The notes: generated from the letters alone by a model not told the origin. Shown: positions 16,362 through 25,464, numbered from the stretch's first letter. The stretch is DNA of 64,000 nucleotides from Plut-88900 sp963668115 (GCA_963668115.1 OY764147.1:62001-126000), one strand, 5' to 3'. Program-made: numbers and translations.

Positions 16362-17126
16362 ATGACTTCTGATCAAGAGAAAAAGGGGATTCTAGGGATT
16401 GAGAATCGAACGGAGAATTGGAAAACGGCACGGACATTTGCCCGAATGTATCCCGAGAATGTCGCGTCTCTAGCTAACAGTCTCCTGAAACCCTACGGAA
16501 CTAGTTCCGACCTAAACTCACGAATTATCGAACCCGGCGAAGCGCGTTTGGAGTTGTTTTGGAAAGGTATACGGGACTATCTACACGCCCAGAAGGCAAA
16601 AAGGCGTGAGTTGATGGATCGGTTCGCCAGTTTATATAACCACGCATTTGAAGGTCTTTACGACCAGTTTAAGTCCTTCTGTGAAACATCAGATGATGCA
16701 CCAGCTAAGCAAGCTTTGAGATTCTTGAGTTCCCAAAACTACTCCGTTTCTGACGGTGCTAGCAAGGAGGGTCTCTTCAATAATTTGAGGAATACCGAAT
16801 TCGACATCATTATTGAGTCCCCTAACCACCTATTCATCGGAGAAGCCAAAGGCGAAATGGGGTTAGGGGCACAGGGGAATCTGGTATTAGTGCATCAACT
16901 CATCCGACAATTCGTGACAGCGAGGGTACTTCTTGATCATCTCAATGAGACAAAAACCATAGTGCCGTTCATAGTTTGGGACAGACCTGATTCCAAACGT
17001 CGCGATGTACAAGTTAGGTTTATGATCGATCAATGTTGGTTGAAAAAGGAAAACATTCTCTCTTGGTCAAGAGTCGAAAGGTCAGCTGGAGTCCATATTC
17101 AAAAACCACACGTTACACATGCCTGA
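16362..17126 (+). CDS. Putative PD-(D/E)XK nuclease-fold protein
   Basis: 254 aa, no close family recognised. The segment EFDIIIESPNHLFIGEAKGE holds D148, E161 and K163 with the D-x12-E-x-K spacing of PD-(D/E)XK nucleases. The N-terminal half is helical and charged. Base composition is visibly lower in GC than its neighbours and the codon choice is relaxed (many A/T wobble bases), a sign of recent transfer. It begins 10 bases after the Rieske gene and overlaps the LhgO-like gene by 8 bases. No methyltransferase is adjacent, so a classical restriction pair is unlikely; a solitary defence or repair nuclease is possible. Confidence 0.6.
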   Translation: MTSDQEKKGILGIENRTENWKTARTFARMYPENVASLANSLLKPYGTSSDLNSRIIEPGEARLELFWKGIRDYLHAQKAKRRELMDRFASLYNHAFEGLYDQFKSFCETSDDAPAKQALRFLSSQNYSVSDGASKEGLFNNLRNTEFDIIIESPNHLFIGEAKGEMGLGAQGNLVLVHQLIRQFVTARVLLDHLNETKTIVPFIVWDRPDSKRRDVQVRFMIDQCWLKKENILSWSRVERSAGVHIQKPHVTHA

Positions 17127-18339
17127 CACCCGATTCGACATCACCATCATCGGCGGAGGCATCATCGGCCTTGCCACCGCCCTCCAACTCTCCCGACGCT
17201 TCCCTTCCGCCAAATGCATCGTCCTCGAAAAGGAGGCGTCCCTAGGGCAGCACCAGACGGGCCACAACAACTGCTGCATCCACACCGGCATCTACTACCG
17301 CACCGGCTCCCTCAAGGCCCGAAACTGCGTACGCGGCGCCCGACTCCTCAAGGAGTTCTGCGACCAACACGGCGTCGACTACGAACCCTGCGGCAAGGTC
17401 ATCGTCGCAACTTCCGAATCCGAAGTCCCGGCCCTTGAAGAACTCTACCGCCGAGGCACGGCCAACGGCGTCAATGGCCTCCAGGTCATCGGCCCCGAGC
17501 AGCTCCGAGAAATCGAGCCCCACACCAGCGGCGTCAAAGCCATCCACTCCCCCGAGACCGCCATCGTAGACTACAACGAAGTCACCGACGCCTACGCCCG
17601 GCTCTTCCAGGAGTCCGGCGGCCAGGTCCTCACCGGTGCCCGAGTCCTCTCCATCGCCTCCCGCCCCGACGGCTTGACCATCAACACCGCTCGAGGCCCG
17701 TTCTCCGCCCGCTACCTCGTCAACTGTGCCGGCCTCCACGCCGACCGCATCGCCGCTATGGCCGGCGTCCACACCAATGTCCGCCTAATCCCCTTCCGCG
17801 GCGAGTTCTACGCCCTCAAACCCCGGGCACGGGCACTCGTCCGCAACCTTATCTATCCCATCCCCGACCCTCGCTTCCCCTTCTTAGGAGCGACTTTCGG
17901 CAGGATCAAGGGCGGCGTTATCCGATGCGGCCCAAACGCCATGGTTGCCGGCTCCCGAGAAGGTTACTCCATCACGACCTTTGATACTTCCGAGGTCTGG
18001 GCCATTATTTCCCAGCCCTCCTTCTGGAGAATGGCCGCCCGCTACTGGCGCACAGGCTTCCAGGAAATCTACTTCTCCCTCAGCAAAGCCGCCTTCGTCC
18101 GATCCATGCAGAAGCTCGTCCCTGAGATCAAGTCCGGCGACCTGGAAAAGTGGGGCAGCGGGGTACGGGCCCAGGCCATCCTCCCCGACGGCGCCCTCGT
18201 CGACGATTTCGTCATCGAAGAGACCCCCAACGCCGTCCACGTCATCAACGCCCCGTCCCCCGGCGCCACCTCTTCGCTCTCCATAGGCCTTCACGTCACC
18301 GACCGCGTCGCCTCCATCTTCGATCTCCCCACCCCATAG
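17119..18339 (+). CDS. FAD-dependent oxidoreductase, L-2-hydroxyglutarate oxidase (LhgO)-like, copy 1
   Basis: 406 aa. N-terminal dinucleotide fold ITIIGGGIIGLATALQLS, then the LhgO-type block HQTGHNNCCIHTGIYYRTG. In typical LhgO and in the second copy at 26870 this block reads HNSGVIHSGIYY; here SGV is replaced by NCC. C-terminal INAPSPGATSSLSIG is conserved in the family. LhgO oxidises L-2-hydroxyglutarate to 2-oxoglutarate and feeds quinone; the altered block near the flavin suggests a changed substrate or chemistry. Followed by a convergent methyltransferase after three bases. Confidence 0.85.
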   Translation: MPDTRFDITIIGGGIIGLATALQLSRRFPSAKCIVLEKEASLGQHQTGHNNCCIHTGIYYRTGSLKARNCVRGARLLKEFCDQHGVDYEPCGKVIVATSESEVPALEELYRRGTANGVNGLQVIGPEQLREIEPHTSGVKAIHSPETAIVDYNEVTDAYARLFQESGGQVLTGARVLSIASRPDGLTINTARGPFSARYLVNCAGLHADRIAAMAGVHTNVRLIPFRGEFYALKPRARALVRNLIYPIPDPRFPFLGATFGRIKGGVIRCGPNAMVAGSREGYSITTFDTSEVWAIISQPSFWRMAARYWRTGFQEIYFSLSKAAFVRSMQKLVPEIKSGDLEKWGSGVRAQAILPDGALVDDFVIEETPNAVHVINAPSPGATSSLSIGLHVTDRVASIFDLPTP

Positions 18340-18342
18340 CCA

Positions 18343-19104
18343 CTACTCCTTCACCCCCCAGCACCACGCAGCCGGAGTACCGGCTCCCCTCACCCCCCCC
18401 ACCCGTCCCCCCTGGCCCTCCACCCACGTCGAAACTTCCTCCTCGTCAATCGGAGCTCCGTCCCAAGTCTTTCCTGCCTCCCGGGTGTCTATTCCGAAAA
18501 GTCTGGGCAGCATTGGCACCCGCCACCTGTCCAGTACGCCCCAAATGGCCTTCTCCCTCCACTCGACCTTACGCTCAGTCTCTCCGTTGTACTGGAACAG
18601 GAATCCTCCCCCAGACCTCAATGTCCGCAGCATTTCTGCCACGTTCCTGAGAACTATCTCCTTTTGTGGCACATGCTGGAACACCAGAAAACTGAAGGCG
18701 AAGTCCAGGCTTCCATCTCCAATTGACGAAAGGTCGAACCCATTCGTGACCTCCCAATTCACATTCCCCAATTCAGGGCAATACCCTCGGGCCTGTTCAA
18801 CCATCTCCCCCGACACGTCTGTTGCGTGGACAATGTCAAAGCGGGCCGCCAAGGCCTTTGTCATCCGTCCCACCCCACACCCCAGCTCCAGCATCTCCGA
18901 CCTTTCCGCGTTCAATCCAAGCTCTCTAATGACCGGATCAACGAACAGCTCGCAGTCCCTCTCCCCCGACTCGAAGAACTCTTCCGGGTCCCACTTGTGC
19001 CCGACTTTCCACGTCGAGTAGTAGAACGCGTCCGCCCGCGCCCTCTCGTCCCAGTCCCGGCTCATCCTCGGGCCCCATTCGGTCCTAGTCCGTTCGTCCA
19101 TCAT
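18343..19104 (-). CDS. Class I SAM-dependent methyltransferase
   Basis: 253 aa. SAM-binding motif I is MLELGCGVGRMTKAL at about 75-90, with an acidic residue in HATDVSGEM after it and motif FSFLVFQHVPQ near 135. It resembles small-molecule methyltransferases rather than RNA enzymes. An ATG at about residue 14 is an alternative start. The substrate is unknown; its neighbours (an LhgO-like oxidase and a P5CR-like protein) do not define it. Confidence 0.78.
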   Translation of the reverse strand: MMDERTRTEWGPRMSRDWDERARADAFYYSTWKVGHKWDPEEFFESGERDCELFVDPVIRELGLNAERSEMLELGCGVGRMTKALAARFDIVHATDVSGEMVEQARGYCPELGNVNWEVTNGFDLSSIGDGSLDFAFSFLVFQHVPQKEIVLRNVAEMLRTLRSGGGFLFQYNGETERKVEWREKAIWGVLDRWRVPMLPRLFGIDTREAGKTWDGAPIDEEEVSTWVEGQGGRVGGVRGAGTPAAWCWGVKE

Positions 19105-19232
19105 CGCTTCAGTTGGAATGTTACCCCAACCCGACCTTCACCACGAACGCCTGTGACGGGCCCGCTTGTCGGAGGTTAGAATGAGTTTCGACAGCCTCAC
19201 AGGACCTTAGACAACAAGAAAGTGAACTCTCA

Positions 19233-20063
19233 ATGATTCGACGCGTAGCGATTATAGGCGCCGGTAGATTCGCAGAGGTGACGCTGGACGTCATGACCAC
19301 CCCCGAAGAGCGAGCCACTGGCGTCGAAGTCGTCGCCTCCCACCGCCGACCCGAGCGCCGCGCCGAACTCCATCAACGTTTCAACATCACCGTCTATTCC
19401 GACAACCGAGAAGCCTGCCAATCCTCCGATGTCATATATCCGCTTGTCCGGCCCACCCAGATGGCCGCGCTCATGAAAGAAATTGGCCCCGTCATCACGG
19501 ATGACCAGATACTCGCCGCCGGGGCCGCAACCCTCCCCATGTCCTTTTACAGGCCTTTCCTCCCCTCCAAATGCACCCTGTCCTGGGTCTTCCCCACACC
19601 ATTCATGCGCCAGAAGTCGGGGTTCCTGGCCATCTGCCCCGAGCCTGGCTCCAACCCCGACCGCATTCGTGACCTTGAGGCCTATTGGGGCCGCTTTTGC
19701 GACCAGATCATCACCATCGACGAACGCGCCATGGACACCTTCGTCCTGCTCCACGCCGCAGGCCTGACCTTCCTATGGCCGATTATGAAAGCATACGTGG
19801 AATTCGGCGCCGCCAACGGTTTCACCCGAGAACAAGCCCAGGCCATAACCCTCAGCACATTTATAAATGGCGGCCACTGGATGGAACAAAACGACGCTAG
19901 CCCCATGGGCATCGAAGGCATGATGGAGGAATTCTCCGTTCCCGGAAGCCTGACTGCGGCCGGCTTGTCAGTCCTCCGCCGTAACTTCGTCGAGTCCCTC
20001 TATGCCCAGACCCTTGAAGCCGGCATGTCCCAGGCCCGCGCTAACAAGGAAGGTGTAAGTTAG
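19233..20063 (+). CDS. Pyrroline-5-carboxylate reductase-like NAD(P)-dependent oxidoreductase
   Basis: 276 aa with an N-terminal Rossmann fold (VAIIGAGRFAEVTLDVM) and an all-helical C-terminal dimerisation domain (TLSTFINGGHWM), the ProC layout. The match to true ProC is partial: the usual C-terminal signature with conserved Thr/Pro residues is not clear. It may reduce an imine or a related substrate instead. The stop interleaves with the convergent VOC gene (shared TTAG at 20060-20063). Confidence 0.65.
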   Translation: MIRRVAIIGAGRFAEVTLDVMTTPEERATGVEVVASHRRPERRAELHQRFNITVYSDNREACQSSDVIYPLVRPTQMAALMKEIGPVITDDQILAAGAATLPMSFYRPFLPSKCTLSWVFPTPFMRQKSGFLAICPEPGSNPDRIRDLEAYWGRFCDQIITIDERAMDTFVLLHAAGLTFLWPIMKAYVEFGAANGFTREQAQAITLSTFINGGHWMEQNDASPMGIEGMMEEFSVPGSLTAAGLSVLRRNFVESLYAQTLEAGMSQARANKEGVS

Positions 20064-20428
20064 TCGCCTTCCGCAAGGACAAACTCGTTGCCTTCCGGGT
20101 CCGTGAATATGGCGAAGGCGCCCCATTTCATCCTGGTGGGCGTCTGCGTGAAGTGCACCCCCAGCCCCGAGAGCCTTTGATATTCGGCCTCTATATCCCG
20201 GCACCCAAACACCACGGATGGCTTCCGCTTATCCCAGTCCTGCATCATAGCCTTCGGATAGATGACGATCCGGGACTGTGCCCCCAGCGGCGCTACTTCC
20301 AGCCATCTCCCCTGTCTTCCCATGGAGCGGTCAGCCCTCACCTCAAACTCCAGGACTTCAGTGTAGAAGCGGAGCGCAGCATCTTGGTCGGAAACGTACA
20401 CCCCTACAGTTCTGATGTTGCTAATCAT
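20060..20428 (-). CDS. VOC-superfamily (glyoxalase/bleomycin-resistance fold) protein
   Basis: 122 aa. Starts TVGVYVSDQDAALRFYTEVL, a characteristic first beta-alpha-beta unit, and ends FTDPEGNEFVLAEGD with the usual C-terminal metal-ligand glutamate. Members include glyoxalase I, extradiol dioxygenases and drug-binding proteins; function here is not known. Convergent with the P5CR-like gene, four bases shared. Confidence 0.82.
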   Translation of the reverse strand: MISNIRTVGVYVSDQDAALRFYTEVLEFEVRADRSMGRQGRWLEVAPLGAQSRIVIYPKAMMQDWDKRKPSVVFGCRDIEAEYQRLSGLGVHFTQTPTRMKWGAFAIFTDPEGNEFVLAEGD

Positions 20429-20559
20429 GCCCTGATTCTCCAGCCGGCAGCGACACAGGTCAAACTGTATCGTTCGGATGGGAAATCACACGGGTGGTTA
20501 CCGGACCTTTTTCTGACATACCCTAGACGGCACGAGTTTGTTGCGCCACTGGAAGGCAC

Positions 20560-21804
20560 ATGCCGGTAAACGTTAGATCGAGGTTATTCTACGGCTGGTG
20601 GATCGTCATCGCAGCGGTCCCCGTATCCATCATCACCGGCGCATTTTTCTACGGCTTCTCCGCCCTCTTCGACCCCATCCTCGACGAGTTCGGATGGTCC
20701 AGGGCCGTCACCTCCGTGGCCTTCGCCCTTCAGCAGGGCGAAAGTGGCATCGCCGCGCCACTGGTCGGCGTCCTCGTGGACAGGCTGGGCCCGAGACGCG
20801 TCATCTTCGTCGGTGGCATCGTCTACGGCTTGGGCTTCCTTCTACTCGGTCGCATCGATAGCCTCTGGCTTTTCTACGCTACATTCCTCGTAATCTCCAT
20901 AGGCAGTAGCGGTTGCAATCCCATTGTCATGTACATCGGTGCCGCCCAGTGGTTCCGCCGCAAGCGAGGCCGGGCCATGGCCCTGATCGCCAGTGGGTCG
21001 GCGTTCAGCGGCATCATGGTCTATCTGCTCGTCGTCTTGATCAATGCCTACGGCTGGCGGAACACGGTTTTCGTATTGGCCATAGCCTCATGGATCATCA
21101 TCCTCCCCCTGGCCCTCGTATTCCGCCACCGACCCCAGCAATACGGCCTCTCCCCCGACGGCGAACCCCTCACAAGAACTCCCTCTTCAAGGCCTAGACC
21201 TCCTGAAGTCGACTTCCCTTTCCGAAGGGCCATAGCCACCCGCACATTCTGGTATCTGGGCGCCGTCTTCACCCTCTGGACCCTTGTCCACGGCGCCGTC
21301 ATATCCCAGCTCATCTCCGCTCTCACCCTGGATGGCGAAGTTTCCAGGAACATAGCCGGTATTGCTGGTGCCGCCGTACCCCTCTTCAGCCTGATCGGTC
21401 GCCTCGGCTTCGGCACCCTCTCGGACTTCGTAGACAAGACCCTCGTCGTAGTCATCAGCCTTGCCATTCAGGCCGTGGGCCTCGTCCTCTTCGTCAACCC
21501 CGCTTCACCCTTCCTGGCCATAGCCGGGTCCTTCTTCTACGGTGTGGGGTCGGGTGGGGTCATACCCGTCCGCTCTGCCCTCCAGGCCGACCTTTTCGGG
21601 GCCCGAAACTTCGGCGCCATCCAGGGCGGCCTCCGCTTCCTTGCCACCGCTGGCGGCATCGCTGGCCCAATCCTCGCCGGCTTTATCGCCGACATCCGAC
21701 ACTCCTACGCCCTCTTCTACTTCATCTCCATCGGCACCCTTGCCCTGACCGCTGTCTTTGTCATCCTCCTCCGCCAACCCCGCCCCCCGAGGCGCGGTGC
21801 TTAG
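20560..21804 (+). CDS. MFS transporter, monocarboxylate/oxalate (OFA)-like
   Basis: 414 aa with 12 predicted membrane segments. It begins RLFYGWWIVIAAVP, typical for the OFA/MCT-like branch, and the loop after helix 2 reads DRLGPRRVIFVGG, the MFS signature. Cargo is probably an organic acid, but cannot be named. It resembles the carriers at 25524 and 57216. A cluster of FAD enzymes nearby suggests uptake and oxidation of small organic acids. Confidence 0.87.
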   Translation: MPVNVRSRLFYGWWIVIAAVPVSIITGAFFYGFSALFDPILDEFGWSRAVTSVAFALQQGESGIAAPLVGVLVDRLGPRRVIFVGGIVYGLGFLLLGRIDSLWLFYATFLVISIGSSGCNPIVMYIGAAQWFRRKRGRAMALIASGSAFSGIMVYLLVVLINAYGWRNTVFVLAIASWIIILPLALVFRHRPQQYGLSPDGEPLTRTPSSRPRPPEVDFPFRRAIATRTFWYLGAVFTLWTLVHGAVISQLISALTLDGEVSRNIAGIAGAAVPLFSLIGRLGFGTLSDFVDKTLVVVISLAIQAVGLVLFVNPASPFLAIAGSFFYGVGSGGVIPVRSALQADLFGARNFGAIQGGLRFLATAGGIAGPILAGFIADIRHSYALFYFISIGTLALTAVFVILLRQPRPPRRGA

Positions 21805-21813
21805 TTACTTCTT

Positions 21814-22938
21814 TCACCGTACCGTGGTGGTCTCGCCTAAAGAAATCTCCCTCCCCAACCCATACCTCCCCACCACCCCCGACTCCTCCCCTCTCCACAC
21901 CCCCATCGCCACCGTCTGCCCCACTATTGCAGCCAGCGTGATTCCGCTGTGCATCACCGCGGCATATACCCCCTCCACCCCCGGCACCCGACCTATCAAG
22001 GGTAGCCCATCATCCGGCATCGGCCTCAACCCGATCCTGAACTCCTCGATATCCAGTTCCCCCAGACCCCTGATATCCCGTGCCGCAACATCTCTCAGTC
22101 CATACAGCCAGGAAGGCACGCGAGAAGTTTCCGTGTATTCGTCAGCAAGGACATCGAAATCATCACTGCCAATCTGCATGCCTCCGCTTTCCGTCGGCCT
22201 GCAGTGATAGATGCCTGGATAAACGACACCGCTCAACAAGGGCGTCTGTGGCCGAAACACCGCCAATACCCCTACCGTCCGACCTAGCGGCAGCCTGTAC
22301 CCCAGCGGCGCCAGTAGCCCAACGCTCGAAACACCCGCCGCAACAATCACCTCGTCCCCTGCCACGAAAACCTCCGTAGTATCCACCCCCGTCGCCCGAC
22401 CCCCGGACGTGGCAATCTCAACCACCGAGCAGGAACTCAAAACCGTCGCCCCCATCTCCACTGCCCTTTCACATAATGTCCGTGCCAAGGTCTCGCCCTC
22501 AACCCATCGCTCGTTCGGCAGGTATAGCACTGGCCCTCTGTGGTCGATCACCCGGACGTTTGGCTCTATCTCCGTGGCCTGCGCCGGATTCAGCACCTCA
22601 TGCGGATATTCCCACTCCTCCAACTCCGCCAGCACCCTGTCGAACGTCTTCAGTCCGCCGACCATCGACGCCGGCCAGTGCAGCGCCCCCCGAGACCCGA
22701 TCCCGCTTCCAGGCCCCAGCTCCTCCTCCAGCTGGTCGTACGCCTCAACGCCCAAACGGCTGAACCTGTGGTAATGTTCCGGCCGCTTTAGCACCGCGTT
22801 CACGTACGCAGTTGACGCCCCCGACGTCCCACCCCCCACCCTCCCCCGCTCCACTACCGTTACCCGTGCACCCTCTTTGCTGAGGTAGTAAGCTATGGCC
22901 GCGCCGATGACCCCGGCGCCTATTACAACTACGTTCAA
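21814..22938 (-). CDS. FAD-dependent amine/D-amino-acid oxidase-like protein (DAO family)
   Basis: 374 aa. FAD-binding VVVIGAGVIGAAIAYYLS at the start with ERGRVGGGTSGAS, and a C-terminal GLRPMPDDGLPLIGRVPG followed by AAVMHSGITLA. This is the DadA/glycine-oxidase layout; the product could be a D-amino acid, sarcosine or another secondary amine dehydrogenase. It converges with the MFS gene (9-base gap) and is divergent from the MOSC gene. Confidence 0.83.
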   Translation of the reverse strand: MNVVVIGAGVIGAAIAYYLSKEGARVTVVERGRVGGGTSGASTAYVNAVLKRPEHYHRFSRLGVEAYDQLEEELGPGSGIGSRGALHWPASMVGGLKTFDRVLAELEEWEYPHEVLNPAQATEIEPNVRVIDHRGPVLYLPNERWVEGETLARTLCERAVEMGATVLSSCSVVEIATSGGRATGVDTTEVFVAGDEVIVAAGVSSVGLLAPLGYRLPLGRTVGVLAVFRPQTPLLSGVVYPGIYHCRPTESGGMQIGSDDFDVLADEYTETSRVPSWLYGLRDVAARDIRGLGELDIEEFRIGLRPMPDDGLPLIGRVPGVEGVYAAVMHSGITLAAIVGQTVAMGVWRGEESGVVGRYGLGREISLGETTTVR

Positions 22939-23002
22939 GTTCAGACCTCGAAATCAGACCCCGGCCTCGGGTGCCGGGCGATTGGAACGGAATCATACAC
23001 CA

Positions 23003-23779
23003 ATGACCAGCGCACTCCTCACTCTCAAGGCAATCAATATAGCCCCCGTCAAATCCCTTGGCCTCTCCCACCCGACCGCCGTCCACGTCGGCGAGTCCGG
23101 CATCGTCGAAGACCGCCGCTTCCACGTTATCGACGAAAGGGGCAGACTGATGACCCAGCGTCAGATCGCCCGCATGGTACAGGTCAAGGCTGACTACCGC
23201 CTCGACCCCGAGACCCTATCCCTCACCTTCCCCGACGGCTCGACAGTCGAAGCGCCACCCGCCACCGAAGACAGCGTAACCACCTTCATATTCGGGCGCA
23301 TGGTCAAGGGAAATGTTGTGAGCGGAGATTTCAACGAGGCCCTTTCCACCTTCTGCAACGCCGACCTTCGCCTCGTCAAGTCCGAGGAGCCCGGCCGGGC
23401 CCAGGACGCTTACGCAGTGTCAATCCTGTCACAGGGATCTCTTGACCAATTGGCAAGCCAGGCAGGGCTATCGTCCCCACTGGACAACCGGCGCTTCCGC
23501 CCCAATTTCCTCATAGACAACTCGACCCCGCATGAAGAAGACACATGGGTTGGAGGCGAGGTTGCAGTGGGCGAAGCAGTACGGATTAGCGTCGTATCCC
23601 GTGACCCGAGGTGCGCCATCACAACCCACGACCCCAACACCGGCCAGCGGGACATGAACACTCTGCGCGTAATCCTCAGCTACCGCCCCGACCCCCAGGC
23701 CGCCTACTTCGGCGTATACGGCAACGTGATAGCCCCCGGCCTCGTCTCCCTCGGAGACGAAGTCAAATCTCTGACTTAG
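23003..23779 (+). CDS. MOSC-domain protein (YcbX-like, N-hydroxylated compound reduction)
   Basis: 258 aa. N-terminal beta-barrel domain (LTLKAINIAPVKSLGLS) and a MOSC domain carrying PRCAITTHDPNTG; the Cys in this motif binds the molybdenum cofactor in YcbX and mARC. Start chosen at the ATG at 23003, since longer frames run into the divergent DAO gene. It likely reduces N-hydroxylated substrates with an unlinked reductase. Its stop shares TTAG with the convergent DsbA-like gene. Confidence 0.82.
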   Translation: MTSALLTLKAINIAPVKSLGLSHPTAVHVGESGIVEDRRFHVIDERGRLMTQRQIARMVQVKADYRLDPETLSLTFPDGSTVEAPPATEDSVTTFIFGRMVKGNVVSGDFNEALSTFCNADLRLVKSEEPGRAQDAYAVSILSQGSLDQLASQAGLSSPLDNRRFRPNFLIDNSTPHEEDTWVGGEVAVGEAVRISVVSRDPRCAITTHDPNTGQRDMNTLRVILSYRPDPQAAYFGVYGNVIAPGLVSLGDEVKSLT

Positions 23780-24414
23780 GCGCTCTCCCCAGGCACCCAC
23801 AACCCCTTCCGCCGACGGTCCTGGTCTATACGTTCCATCACCTGCTGGAACACTTCGTAAGGCTGTGCCCCCGATATGAGGTACCGGTCCATGATGAACG
23901 CCGGCACCCCCGATATCCCGTACGCCCGAGCCTGCATCAGTTGTTGGTCGATTGCCGGCCTGAATCGCCCCCCTCCCCCAGACTCCTCATACTCCTCCCA
24001 GTCCATCCCACACTCTTCGAACAGGCCCCGCAAAACGTCGTCGGTGCCGATGTTCCGACCCTCCTCCCAGAAGGCCCTGAACACCGCCTTGTGAAAGTCG
24101 TCGAACTTGTCCTTTTCTTTCGCGAACTCGGTCGCCTGGAAAGCCGGAATCGTGTAAGGCGTTACCTCCTGCCTCCGCATTTTCGTTAAGCCCGCTTCCT
24201 CGGCCGCATCCTTCATGTGCCCCCGCAGGTCCGAGGTCTCACCATCTTTGAACGGCCGGGGAGTTCCCTCGGGCGGAGTCCCAGGCACCAGCTCGAACGC
24301 CTTCCACTCAATGTCTACGTCGTACTCTTCCGCCAGCCTTTCGGTCCGCTCCAGGCCGATGTAGCACCACGGTCAGATGTAGTCGGAAAATACCTGTACT
24401 TTCACTGGGTCCAT
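23776..24414 (-). CDS. DsbA/FrnE-family protein with in-frame TGA at the CxxC cysteine (candidate selenoprotein)
   Basis: 212 aa if TGA at 24375-24373 is read as selenocysteine. From the ATG at 24414 the chain reads VQVFSDYI, then TGA as residue 14, then PWCYIGLERTERLAEE; FrnE/DsbA relatives have CPWC here, so TGA stands exactly for the first redox Cys. C17 remains. The rest is typical: FELVPGTPPEGTP, GVPAFIMD with the cis-Pro near 165. A clear ribosome site AGGTGA precedes the ATG by 7 bases, and the frame is open on both sides. A SECIS-like hairpin lies 14-32 bases after TGA. The other reading is a recent TGC-to-TGA nonsense change. Confidence 0.75.
24341..24359 (-). promoter_or_regulatory. 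SECIS-like hairpin downstream of the in-frame TGA
   Basis: On the coding strand, four base pairs (TCGG/CCGA), one C-A mismatch, and three more pairs enclose a GAG loop. The loop lies 22-24 bases after TGA and starts with G, which agrees with the loose rules for bacterial SECIS elements (short apical stem-loop, G at the loop start, loop roughly 16-37 bases from UGA). Confidence 0.4.
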
Positions 24415-24498
24415 TTCAAATCACCTGCCTGTCGCGGGGTTTTCCAAGGGACACCTATCGAGTCTAGGTAGGGAGTACCCGGGTGTCAATCGACACCC

Positions 24499-25464
24499 CT
24501 ACAGCTTCGGCAACACCTCTTCCACCAATATATGAGTATGCTCGTTGGGATCGTACACGGGGTTGAGCATAAGCATATCCAGGTCCTCCTCCACCACCCC
24601 CGACAGCTCCTCAATCACCTGCTCCACCGTCCCGAACACCGCCACCCGGTCTGCGAGATCGGCGTCGTGGTAGTACTCCCCGAACCATTGCCGCATCTTT
24701 ACCCGCACCGACTCCCGGTCCTCCCCAATCCCTAGAAATATCCTCTTCGATATCGGAAAAGCACCCGGGTCCCGACCCTCCTCTTCCAGCAATCCCCGTA
24801 CGAATTTGATTTGCCCCTTGAAGTCCGCAATCGTCGACGCCCCCGCCCCCATCCACCCATCCGCATACTTCACGGCCCTCACCAGCGCCGCTTCCGCATG
24901 ACCCCCGATCCAGATCGGCGCCCGAGGCTCCTGCAAGGGCCTCGGCGCAACCGTCGCCCCATCCAGCCGCAGGAATCTGCCATCCAGGCCCACCGATTCT
25001 TGTGTCCACAGCGCCTTGATAACCTCTATCTGCTCCTCAAACCTTGTGACCCGGCCCTTAGGCGCCATCCCGAACGCCGGGTATACGTGAGTATCGCTCC
25101 CAATCCCCAGCCCCAGGATGAACCTACCCCCGCTTATCTGGTCCAGGCTCGCCCCCGACTTCGCAAGATGCACCGCGCTCCTGTATGGCGTTACAACTAC
25201 CGATATCCCCAGCTTAACCTTGGTAGTGTACCGGGCTGCGCAGGCCAGCAGCACGAACGGGTCCAGCGTTTGGATCGTCCCAATCGCCTGGTCGTGGGTC
25301 CACACGCTGTCGAACCCCAGAGACTCCACCAACTTCAGATTCTCTTCGATTATCGAGATGTCGAATGGGCCGTCGGGGAAAGTCTGCGGCACGGCTATCC
25401 CAACTCTGGTCCGCTTGCCTATAACAATTCCGATTGTCCTGCTCCGCTCCTGGATTAGGCCCAT
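24499..25464 (-). CDS. Luciferase-like (LLM class) flavin-dependent oxidoreductase, copy 1
   Basis: About 321 aa from ATG 25464. TIM-barrel flavin or F420-dependent monooxygenase: RVGIAVPQTFPDGPFD, SLGFDSVWTHDQAIG, LGISVVVTPYR and GRFILGLGIGSD are family blocks. Its paralogue at 42132 has the same motifs and the same C-terminal pattern, about half identical by eye. The start is uncertain: an ATG at 25503 is possible and homology starts only near KRTRVGIA. Substrate unknown; family members oxidise alkanes, sulfonates or organosulfur. Confidence 0.85.
   Translation of the reverse strand: MGLIQERSRTIGIVIGKRTRVGIAVPQTFPDGPFDISIIEENLKLVESLGFDSVWTHDQAIGTIQTLDPFVLLACAARYTTKVKLGISVVVTPYRSAVHLAKSGASLDQISGGRFILGLGIGSDTHVYPAFGMAPKGRVTRFEEQIEVIKALWTQESVGLDGRFLRLDGATVAPRPLQEPRAPIWIGGHAEAALVRAVKYADGWMGAGASTIADFKGQIKFVRGLLEEEGRDPGAFPISKRIFLGIGEDRESVRVKMRQWFGEYYHDADLADRVAVFGTVEQVIEELSGVVEEDLDMLMLNPVYDPNEHTHILVEEVLPKL

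Noticed and set aside
22895..23002. Extended N-terminus of the MOSC protein
   Set aside because: It overlaps the divergent DAO gene and has no similarity to the family; ATG 23003 is preferred.
24288..24414. Treating the DsbA-like gene as a short protein starting at GTG 24288
   Set aside because: The upstream part has ATG, ribosome site and the FrnE N-terminus; starting at 24288 would delete the redox motif.
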